DNA of 64,000 nucleotides, taken from NCBI RefSeq assembly GCF_000004195.4, contig NC_030678.2, positions 83,984,904 through 84,048,903 of the forward strand. The letters run 5' to 3'. The DNA comes from Xenopus tropicalis. Taxonomy: Eukaryota; Chordata; Amphibia; Anura; Pipidae. How positions within the stretch are numbered: the first letter of the stretch is position 1; every line of letters begins with the position of its first letter. The notes beneath the pieces are model-generated. The model was not told the DNA's origin, did no database searches, and worked only from the letters and a program-made list of their open reading frames with translations. Below are positions 36,263 to 44,725 of this stretch, piece by piece. The translations under genes were made by a program, and so were the position numbers.

Positions 36263-36675
36263 AGAATAAGTAAACCTTTTTTTTCTATCAGTAAAATTAC
36301 TCTAAATAGCCTCCAGAATTACCTACCTTTGTCCCAGAATTCTGTCTGACCTGGTTCCTCAGTTGATCGTTTCCTTTGCTTCCTTGTGCAGAGTGAAGCC
36401 CCGCCCCCACTTCCTGTACAGGTCTCTCCTCAAAAAAAAAAAAACCCTGCTAATGCACAGACTGGCTCCTGCTGCCAGTAGTCTAATTGAAGAGAGAACT
36501 GAACAGGAAGTGGGGGCGGGGCTTCACTCTGTGCACGGAAGCAAAGGAAACGATCAACTTCTAAGTGAGGAACCAGGTCAGACAGAAAGGGCACATGTCA
36601 CATTAAAAGTTTTCTTCCCGCTGGCACGAGCTAACAGAGATTGTATTCCTGTTGGGGGAAACAACTAGTATTTCT
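36263..36675. mobile_element. Hairpin MITE with TTAA flanks (T2-like)
   Basis: TTAA flanks both sides (36259-36262 and 36676-36679) and the ends are AAGAATAAGTAAACC and GTATTTCT. Inside is a long stem. CTGTCTGACCTGGTTCCTCA at 36342 pairs with TGAGGAACCAGGTCAGACAG ending at 36585. AAGCCCCGCCCCCACTTCCT pairs with AGGAAGTGGGGGCGGGGCTT. Arms of about 90 bp differ by one small indel near the top of the stem. The frame at 36363-36668 is incidental. Confidence 0.8.
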
Positions 36676-36679
36676 TTAA

Positions 36680-37074
36680 GAAAAACCCCCTTGCAAGTGC
36701 TATGCCTTCTACACCAGTAAGGAGCTACTATTGCAGGCGACCATGTTGGAGTACATGCATAACCATAATAAATGTGCTTGCCCATTTTGCCCATTTGTGT
36801 GATGTAGGATTGGTCAACTTATCCCCCTTTTCTAGCCTACACCTCCAGTGGGGAAAACAATATTGGTATGATAGGTATTCTTTAAAATGAGACATTTGAA
36901 AATATTTTTGAAGAATTCCAGCAACTTATCATGCTTTGTATTAAGGGAAGGAAAGTTCAAATTCAACAAGCTATAAGTGTAGTCTATAGCATACTTACAG
37001 TTTGCCTATGATCATCCAGGTTCTTCCCATACAATGAAATGCTTGTTCCACATCCTTCCACCTCCCGTTCTTCC
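36680..37074. other. No gene or clear repeat seen
   Basis: About 400 bp. Overlapping opposite-strand frames at 36603-36890 lack recognisable features. Confidence 0.45.
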
Positions 37075-37078
37075 TTAA

Positions 37079-37513
37079 AGGAGAATGCAAGTCAAAATTT
37101 AAAAAGCATACTGCCCAATAGTCCTCCTATTGTTTAGTAAAAACGCCACACTTTTGGCTCACCTAATCAAATATTTACTCAGTCACACTTACTTCACATT
37201 TTCTAGAACAGGCAGCCATCTTTAAAAAGGTATTCTCCCTTCCTTTCCCTCCTTGCTTCATACTGCACATGTGTTTCACTCCCTTCCCCCCCCTGGCAGA
37301 TCCGCTTCTGATTGGCTGGTGGGCATGTGTAGCTCAGAACAGGAGTCAGGATCAAGTTACACACATGTGCATTGCTACTGAAGCCTACAGGAAGGACAGA
37401 GAGATTTCAATGATGTCACTGTAGTCTTCACACTGCTGTAGGCTGCCGCTGGCAGCACCATATCTCAGAGAAGCAAGCAGGTATCTGGGAATTTAGATAT
37501 GGAGTAAGTACTT
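37079..37513 (+). mobile_element. T2-type MITE, right end lost
   Basis: TTAA (37075-37078) precedes AAGGAGAATGCAAGTCAAAA. The body matches 52438-52937 closely, including GCATACTGCCCAATAGTCC and GAACAGGCAGCCATCT. The match fades after ACTTAAAAA at about 37513. The remaining right half of the family consensus is missing. Confidence 0.82.
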
Positions 37514-37859
37514 AAAAAAAATGTGATGACCCTGTCCGTGCGGGCCATAGCATGCACAGTTATCTCTAATGCTGGCATCAGGTTTTTTATGGGAAAGCAA
37601 TAAAATGTAACCACTCCGCTGCCCATAGAGAGAAATCAGTGAGCTGGGAATTTAAAATAAATTTTGGTTCACCTGCACAGATGGGGGATGTGACGTTGGA
37701 GTGGCTAAAGATGGCAGCAGCAATCTATTGGGAAAGGCAAGCATATCTAATCTAGATTTCTAAAGTAAGATCACAAATTAACTGAAAATAAAACTAATTG
37801 TTTGATTGGGATACAAACAGGCAAACAGAGTAGATTTGATATAAACATGCTTTCTTCCT
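37514..37859. other. No gene or clear repeat seen
   Basis: About 350 bp between two MITEs. Confidence 0.45.
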
Positions 37860-38113
37860 TAGTCGCCCGCGAGAAATCTCCCTGTTTGCGGGCGACTAAT
37901 CTCCCCGGATTGCCATCCCACCGGCGAAAATGTAAGTGGCCAGTGGGATGGCACACTCTGCACAGGCGATAAATCGCGCCGCCGCGTGTGCCATCCCACC
38001 GGCGACTTACATTTTCGCAGGTGGGATGGCAACTGATGGCAACTTGGGGAGATTAGTCGCCCGCGAACAGGGAGATTTGTTGCGGGCGACTAATCTTCCC
38101 GTGTGCCAGAGCC
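37860..38113. mobile_element. Harbinger-type MITE, longest copy, left end missing
   Basis: The right end CGTGTGCCAGAGCC matches the family GGGCTCTGGCACACGG, but the left end starts inside, at AGTCGCCCGCGAGAAATC. Internal pairs match those of 22253-22451: GCGGGCGACTAATC twice, and GCCATCCCACCGGCGA with its inverse. There is no target duplication because the left tip is gone. It spans 254 bp, against 199 and 83 bp for the intact copies. Confidence 0.82.
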
Positions 38114-38270
38114 TTTAAGGGAAACTGAACTTTGCAGCTGTCTATCAAAATATATCACATAAAAACAGCCTATATGCAAAACACTTTCATATAAATAAAG
38201 TTTTTTTCGTAAAAACATACTATGTGCATTTAGATCGTCCCATATGCCAGCTTGTATGTATATTTATATA

Positions 38271-38951
38271 CAGGTATCGAGCCCCTTATCCGGAAACCCA
38301 TTATCAAGAAAGTTCCGAATTACGGAAAGCCATCTCCCATAGACTCCATTTTAATCAAATAATTCACATTTTTAAAATTGATTTCCTTTTTTCTCTGTAG
38401 TAATATAACAGTAACTTGTACTTGATCCTATCTAAGATATAATTAATCCTTATTGGAGGCAAAACAATCCTATTGGGTTTAATTACTGTTTAAATCATTT
38501 TACCAGCAGACTTAGGGGCTGATTAATCAAAGTACGAGTTTGAATCCCGAAATGGGTAAAATTTGGATTAGATACGATAATTTCTGATGATCGCAAATAT
38601 CATGAAAATGCTTACAAAAAAATCGTATTCGTTGCGATAATATCATATTGGCGATCCGAAAGTCACAAAATTTTCATATCTGAACAATTGTAAACAGCGG
38701 GAAAACCTTTCTGACTTTGATCCTTCTGTGCATGATTTTGGAAGCCTCTCATAGGACTCAATGGCACTCTGCAGCTCCAACCTGGCCCAAGGAAAGTCAC
38801 GATACTGAAGCTTGAATGAATCCGCGTCAATAAGATTTTGTTGCACAAATTGTGTCGCAAAGTACGAAAAAGTCGCACATATATACGAAAAAGACCCCTT
38901 ATCCGGAAAACACCAGGTCCCGAGCATTCTGGATAATGGGTCCTATACCTG
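38271..38951. mobile_element. Tc1-like MITE split by a GGGC-type MITE
   Basis: The ends are CAGGTATCGAGCCCCTTATC at the left and its inverse CTGGATAATGGGTCCTATAC then CTG at the right, with TA outside each. The interior follows the family (GTACTTGATCCTATCTAAGA, TCCTTATTGGAGGCAAAAC). At 38515 it breaks, and it resumes at about 38891 with GACCCCTTATCCGGAAAAC. The expected joining segment (around AAGGTATGGAGATCCAAAT in sister copies) is missing, so the insertion came with a deletion. Confidence 0.8.
38516..38890. mobile_element. GGGC-type MITE nested in the Tc1-like MITE, right end deleted
   Basis: The left end GGGCTGATTAATCAAAGTACG follows CTTAG (38511-38515). The core ATAGGACTCAATGGCACTC with AACCTGGCCCAAGGAAAGTC is the one in 10862-11346. 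The right end is absent: CGAAAAAGTCGCACATATATA runs straight into the host element. The open frames of 66-122 residues at 38643-39031 are not genes. Confidence 0.75.
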
Positions 38952-38955
38952 TATA

Positions 38956-40049
38956 ACACTACCTGCAGCACTGTACAGCAGGACAAATAAGGGCCATTAC
39001 AGTAATAAATAAAAAGTACAGTCGCATTCAAGATGAAGTGTCAAATGTTAAAGAGACAAGCGGAAGGAGGTCATTGACCTATACAGCTCATATTCTAGGT
39101 TTTTAAATGTGCCCCTCTCGTTCATATAAGCCACTGTGCTTACACACAAACCCATGGCACACATACATGATAAAAATTTGGTTGGCTTTTCAGTTTACCA
39201 GGGATTAGTCTGGGGTTACCTAAAACACTACTAAAATGAAAGTTCCATTATGACCAATTACTTCTAATGGATCTATAATTATAATGAATTGCATTGACTC
39301 ATTATAAATGATTTGGATACTAATTCTATTTCTGAATGGGAATTGATCAAATCCATTAGAAACAAAATGTGAAAAATAAAATAAAACAATACCTATGGCC
39401 TTCTATGATTCAATGCCCCAAAATCATTATTTGGGATAATGAATACTGAATGATAAACAATGATAAATACCAATATTAATAAATAATTATTAAATCTGTT
39501 GGCCAGTTGGGTTGATTCCTGTCCAAACTGATTCAAGTCACTGGGAGTCTTGCAGGAAGCCATAAGAAATTCACAGAAACATACTGTATAAATCAGATGT
39601 TCATGCTAATAGAGTACATGGCATACTTGATGATAAGTATGCAGGCCTGTCCAGCTAATTCTAGGTCAAGAAGAAAATGAGAAATAAAAGGAAGAAAAAG
39701 TGGTTTATTAAAAGAAGTCTTGCCTTGAGCCAAATTTGTGAAAGCCACAGAATATGCCTGGAGCTATTTTGCCTGCAATTGCATACTATTAAACTGAGCC
39801 GTGTTATTTTCATGTGATAATGCCATCATAAATCAAAAGTGCTAAAACTACAATTCTGTCAAAATGCTAAGTGCTGTTCAATAGAACAGAAATAATAAAG
39901 TAATTGAGTCAAACACAGAGAACACCTTGGCAAAATACTGATTGTTCTACAGGGAGGAGACTATAACACACTGAAATCCTCCAACAGAGGGTAACTGTTC
40001 TATAAAGTACTAATGATCATCACATTTTGCACATTGATACAAAGATACA
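38956..40049. other. No gene or clear repeat seen
   Basis: About 1.1 kb of AT-rich unique DNA. Confidence 0.45.
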
Positions 40050-40055
40050 GTGTTG

Positions 40056-40059
<4 letters not shown>

Positions 40060-40106
<47 letters not shown>
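40060..40106. repeat. (AT)n microsatellite
   Basis: About 45 bp of uninterrupted AT. The frame at 40050-40289 with a YIYIYI run comes from it. Confidence 0.97.
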
Positions 40107-40177
40107 TGTATATATCCAAATGGTGTCCGCACTCCAAGGCTCAATGTTCTGCGGGGTGCTAGCCAAAATTATGTCTG

Positions 40178-40338
40178 TATAGAAAATAATCATCTGTGGC
40201 CAGCACACCCTTCAATGTTTCATCAAAAAAATTTCATTTTAAATATATTGTTAAAACCAACGTTGGTTTTAACAATATATTTAAAATAAAAAATTTTTGA
40301 TGAAACATTGAAGGGTGTGCTGGCCACAGATGATTATT

Positions 40339-40345
<7 letters not shown>
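40178..40345. repeat. Near-perfect palindrome, 84-bp arms, no spacer
   Basis: The two arms meet at CAACGTTG (axis between 40261 and 40262). TATAGAAAATAATCATCTGT at 40178 mirrors ACAGATGATTATTTTCTATA ending at 40345. About 81 of 84 positions pair; the mismatches are in the A/T run near 40226-40236 and its partner. The right arm runs into an (AT)n tract at 40343-40375. A second (AT)n lies on the left at 40060-40106. Confidence 0.92.

Positions 40346-40375
<30 letters not shown>
40343..40375. repeat. (AT)n microsatellite
   Basis: AT dinucleotides directly at the outer edge of the palindrome's right arm. Confidence 0.95.
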
Positions 40376-40378
<3 letters not shown>

Positions 40379-40479
40379 TATATAAAAAAAACTGGATGCA
40401 TTTTTGTGGATTCAGAGGAAGGGAGAATATGAAGCAGGACTCCATTTCCCCTAAAACTCAACAATGGCAATACTGGTAT

Positions 40480-40517
40480 GGAATCCCAATCATTCTGCAT
40501 AATAGATCCTATACCTG
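40480..40517 (+). repeat. Tc1-like MITE right-end scrap
   Basis: GGAATCCCAATCATTCTGCA, followed by TAATAGATCCTATACCTG, is a decayed right end of the CAGGTATAGGACC family. It lies 11 bp before the next copy. Confidence 0.75.
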
Positions 40518-40528
40518 TATAACCAGTA

Positions 40529-40812
40529 CAGGTATAGGACTTGTTATCCAGCAACCAATTATCCAGAAATTGCCAAATTACAGAAAGGCCATCTCCCATA
40601 GACTCAATTCTTATTTTTAGAAATTATTTCCTTTTTCTCTGTAATAATAAAACATAATTAATTCTTATTGGATGCAAAACAATCCTATTCGTTTTTTTTA
40701 ATGTTTCAATTATTTTTTGGCAGACTTAAGGTATGAAGATTCAAATTACAGAAAGATCCTTTATTCGGAAGACCCCTGGTCCAGAGCATTCTGGATAACA
40801 AACCCCATACCT
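40529..40812 (+). mobile_element. Tc1-like MITE (CAGGTATAGGAC end)
   Basis: The left end CAGGTATAGGACTTGTTATC follows TA. The interior GCCATCTCCCATAGACTCAA and TTCTTATTGGATGCAAAAC match sister copies at 38271 and 33239. The right end TGGATAACAAACCCCATACC is diverged. Confidence 0.85.
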
Positions 40813-40817
40813 TACAC

Positions 40818-43185
40818 TGGTAATTGCACATTTTCTTAGAATTTCTTTATCTACGTCTTACTTAATTTCATTTTATTATGAACTGCACCTTTAATAGATG
40901 AGATTAGCCTTTTCAACAACTGTGGCAACCCATCTATAATGTACATGTACAATAATTTGTATTTTAGAGCAGTTTAGACTATACAATTCAAAATATTGCA
41001 AATCAACTCACCATAAATAATGTTTTAAAAGAATAACATAAGGTTTTACAATTCACTTGTTTTGGTGAAACATTAACAGTTATATTGTGTAATTTAGCAA
41101 CGGAAGAAACATTTGCAAAAGGTTGACTTCAAGGGCAAAATGTTTTTTCATGCTCATGATTAAGTATTTTTTGCAAGAAGGTGTATAATAAATAACGTAA
41201 TATATTGTAATGGGTGTAATTTGCTGCTTTTTATTGCTGATATTTCATGAAAAAAGGGAAAAAAATTGCTTGCAGTAACACATGTACATAAATGGGAGAG
41301 CAATGCCAATCTAAAGTCCTTACGTGTCATGAAGATAGATAGCGCTATTTGTTGTAGCTGCTTTTCAATTATGCTTGGGAAAAATATGCTTTAAAATCCT
41401 CAAGATATCTTACTTCTGCTTCATTCCTGGTCTCCATTTGTCTGTGATTGCTGTAACTATACAAATTACCAGGTCCTCTGTTCTGTGGCAACATGTCTTT
41501 TATCTTCCGTTATTAATGAAAAGAAGACATCTTGTGGGGCCATCTGAATGGCGAGATGGGAAAGAGAGTTTGAAACCATTTATTTATTTTTTTTTAAATT
41601 CAGTGTTAGTCTGGGTGATCGATTGGAAGCTGATAAGGGCAGTGGGACTCTGGTGGCTTCCACAACTGATATTTATGGTACGTTTATGTGTCCTATAGTC
41701 CTTTAAATACTGAGGAATAAGAGCTTGAGAAACCTGTGTTTTAGTATTATTATAGATAATCATTCTGTAGTTTTAGGAGAAATAAGTATTACTACAAAGT
41801 GCAACAACACTGATAGACAACAACCATCATTCCAGCTGTAGCAGAAATTCCATCCCCCATCCCAATTATGTATTAAAGCATATATCAATATTTATTCATT
41901 TGCAGTTAGATTTGGGCCAGAGGTTGCTATGGGAGATTTATGGAAGTTTCATGCCCCCTGTAATGATTACCTTTGATAAGGCAAATAAACAGACATAAGG
42001 TTCATTAGAGGGCTGATAGTTATTGTGGCCTCCATAATGTATCATGAGCAGAACTGTTCCAAAAATTTCCTAATGCCTCATAAATTAGCTTTTTGGGTCA
42101 TTTTACTTATATTCCTTTTATACTTCTCAGGCTTCTATCTAAAACGGAGCTTTCATTGCTCAATAACTTTCCATTGTAAATGTAATTGTCTTAGCACATC
42201 TGAGTTACATATATAGAAATACAGTACACCAAGCCTTAGTCCTATATATAGTATACAAACTTATTTATTAACAAAATCAAATGATTGAGTTTTACCCCTA
42301 TTTAGAAATATTTCCTTTGTAATGAGAATAAGTTTGCATTTCCCTCTAAACACCTTTGATCTCTAATTTTCAAACTGTGAATGTATGGGGCTGGAACCGC
42401 TTAGAATAGCTGCTAGGTAGGCGCCAGAATGTAGGACAGTTATGGTGATATTTGAGTTAAATGGATGGTTGTCTGCTCTTCTAGATGTTCCAGGGAGCCC
42501 AGTCTGAGGTTCAGATAACATTTGCTGTCCCAGATATTCTTGAAACTATTCCTAATGACTGATACAACAGTGTTTGTATATATATTTCCAACTTTTATAT
42601 CAGCTTGCAAACTTGAAAAATCATGTCAATAAGCAGTTGCACTTGCCGTGTGTATATATATATATATTTAAATATATATCATCTGTTCTTTCTAATATAT
42701 AAACTGCAATGCAAAATGTTCTTAATTACAGTTAAGACATTCCTGTTTTAAGCACAGAAGTAAACACTTGTGTGTACCCGTTGTATAAAGAGAGACCACT
42801 AATGGCTTCTTTGCATAAAAGAGGTATTTGTGCAACACTTGAAGCCAACAATTATGGCAAGTGATGCGAAATTAAGCAGCCATCTAAGCAGTTATTGACG
42901 CCATTAAGCTTTGTCCCTTGTTTCAGGAACACAGATTTCACTGTTCTATTAATGTGAAAGATTGGGCCGTTCAGCCAGCTTTGATTTTGGCAGCAGTCTG
43001 TAAAGTGAGTTGGCGCTAAGTGTTCATGATGTAAGAAGTTACTGTAAAGATCTAATCCTTTCAGTGTTAAAATGACTGATCCATGGTTTTGTTTGTCTTT
43101 CTATCTGAAAGCTAAATGTATAATTTTATAATTTGTACAATTTTGATGTGTCTTTCAGAAAACTGGCAATATGCGATATTATAAC
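40818..43185. other. Unique DNA; candidate conserved block at 42,720-43,100
   Basis: No coding exon recognised. The 107-residue frame at 41375-41698 has no domain I know. The 42,720-43,100 part (with TTAAGCAGCCATCTAAGCAG, GTTATTGACGCCATTAAGC and TGGGCCGTTCAGCCAGC) is free of transposon features and looks like a conserved regulatory element. That needs an alignment to confirm. (TA)n runs occur at 42654-42668. Confidence 0.35.
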
Positions 43186-43189
43186 AAAC

Positions 43190-43335
43190 CTATATGTAAT
43201 AAAAGACATTAAGCTGGCCCAGGTACAGTAACCCTTAGCAAGAAATAAGATGTTACCTTTAAACAGGTGACCATAAAATGCTACCTGCTGATTGGTTACT
43301 ATAGGTGAGTAGACTCGTAGCACACTTTGCACATT
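43190..43335. mobile_element. Foldback MITE (AGCAGTAACC family), diverged
   Basis: ATGTAATAAAAGACATTAAG, then GTACAGTAACCCTTAGCAAG and AACAGGTGACCATAAAATGC, follows the order of the better copy at 49283-49426. The right end has decayed. Confidence 0.6.
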
Positions 43336-43800
43336 TTATTGTATTATGCCTATCTCAAACCAGTAAGTTTCTATGGAAAAAGCACACTTTAAACTGAACA
43401 TTGGTAACTCACAGCAGTGATGTTTGTGAAGATGGCATCATTGCATTTCCCCTGCTTCAACACAAGAAAATTGCTTGTAAAATGTGCTAAGCTATTAGGG
43501 GTCATTTTTGACTTACAAGGCAGTGTACAAAGTGAAAAAAATGGGCATCCCTACTCCCACCCCCTAATTCTGTGTCAATCTGATGCTCAAGTTGGGGAGT
43601 GACAGCAGATGCAGATCACAACACCTACCCTATGAAAGGTGCTAAGGACAGGGCATAGAAACCAACCACTGGGCTGCGGACCGGTGCTGGGCTGTGCCAA
43701 ACCAGGCTGCCTCTGGTCCTGGCTGCAGTCTATAATAGCTTTAAGGCAATGAAAATGGCCCCAATTACTTGTGATCCCTGCTCCTCGATGTGTTGTTACA
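43336..43800. other. Unclassified; possible hAT scrap
   Basis: GGGCTGCGGACCGGTGCTGG at about 43672 resembles part of a hAT-type MITE terminus, but no matching end or 8-bp duplication was found. No gene recognised. Confidence 0.3.
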
Positions 43801-43805
43801 TATCG

Positions 43806-44024
43806 GGGCATATTTATTATGCTGTGTAAAAAACGACGAGAAAATTCATAAAAACGGCGTAAAAACAGCGTAATTGTTTTTTCCACCGGAACTTCTGGAA
43901 AATAATGGCGTAATATCCGGCGTAATATCCGGCGTTCAGATGGCGATCTTTTCCATTTATTTTACACAGCTTTTTACTCCGTTTTTTCGGCGAATTAGTT
44001 TTACACAGCATAATAAATACGCCC
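43806..44024. mobile_element. Palindromic MITE (TTTATTATGCTGTGTAAAA arms)
   Basis: GGGCATATTTATTATGCTGT at the left mirrors ACAGCATAATAAATACGCCC at the right. Flanks TATCG (43801-43805) and CATCG (44025-44029) match at 4 of 5 bases, consistent with a mutated 5-bp duplication. The interior carries CpG-rich segments and a short tandem GGCGTAATATCC. Opposite-strand frames at 43817-44092 are incidental. Confidence 0.8.
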
Positions 44025-44029
44025 CATCG

Positions 44030-44509
44030 TCACGTATATGGCGCATCATCACCATGACAACACTGTACAAAGCCCAGGAGGCTTTTTACTGATCGCTGAA
44101 GGACTAAAATACTTAAAGCTCTGTACTTAGTGGCAGGGAATGTCACCACTTAGGCAGGAGTAAGATCAAGAGGCTGGGTGTATTATATTTTATTTAAACC
44201 ATTTTTTCATAAAAACCATAAACAGGGTGTTCTACTGTATTTAGGGCATAATTTTTATGCCAATGTACAACATCAATATGTAAGAAAAGTCCTTTACTGT
44301 TTTCTAGCATTTGGAACTTCATAGATGTGCTCTATGTTTTATTGTGATCATGTTCAACACTTGCACATGTGCCCCAGGTTCCTGCGCTGACAATGAAAAG
44401 TCAACAAAGAGGGATAGGGTTAGTGACCAAATAAGTGCAGTTATTCAATAAGTAAATCTACCAAAAAATAGTGACTTGTCAAGTTTAAGTTTCAATCTGC
44501 TTTTTCCAT
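44030..44509. other. No gene or clear repeat seen
   Basis: About 480 bp. Confidence 0.45.
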
Positions 44510-44514
44510 ATAAA

Positions 44515-44725
44515 GGGCCATTTACTAACCTTCAGATTTTTAGTTCTAAAAGTCACAGGAAAAAAAGTTGTGACTTTTTTGAGATTTTTTATGTTCCCCA
44601 CATGGCTCCGAATGCTAAAAGTTGCTGAGATCACGTATAAGTCAATAGCATTTGTGGAAATGAGATTAGATGAATTTTTGAAAATAAATATGTGAGAAAT
44701 GTTAGTGTTTTAGTAAATCTGGCCC
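44515..44725. mobile_element. GGGC-type MITE, diverged
   Basis: The ends GGGCCATTTACTAACC and TTTAGTAAATCTGGCCC are inverted. The interior foldback pairs AAAAGTTGTGACTTTTTT-type segments weakly. CTTAG overlaps the right boundary (44725-44729), but the left flank ATAAAG no longer matches it. Confidence 0.7.

Noticed and set aside
38643..39031. 94- and 122-residue overlapping minus-strand frames
   Set aside because: They span the junction of two nested MITEs and show no domain.
40050..40620. Three frames with YIYIYI runs sharing a C-terminal peptide
   Set aside because: They are explained by (AT)n tracts and by the palindrome, which encodes the same peptide from both arms.
42654..42668. TATA-box-like run as a promoter
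   Set aside because: It is a short TA microsatellite; no transcript or gene start is evident nearby.
43672..43735. hAT terminus (GGGCTGCGGACCGGTGC)
   Set aside because: Only one terminus-like segment, with no inverted partner and no 8-bp duplication.
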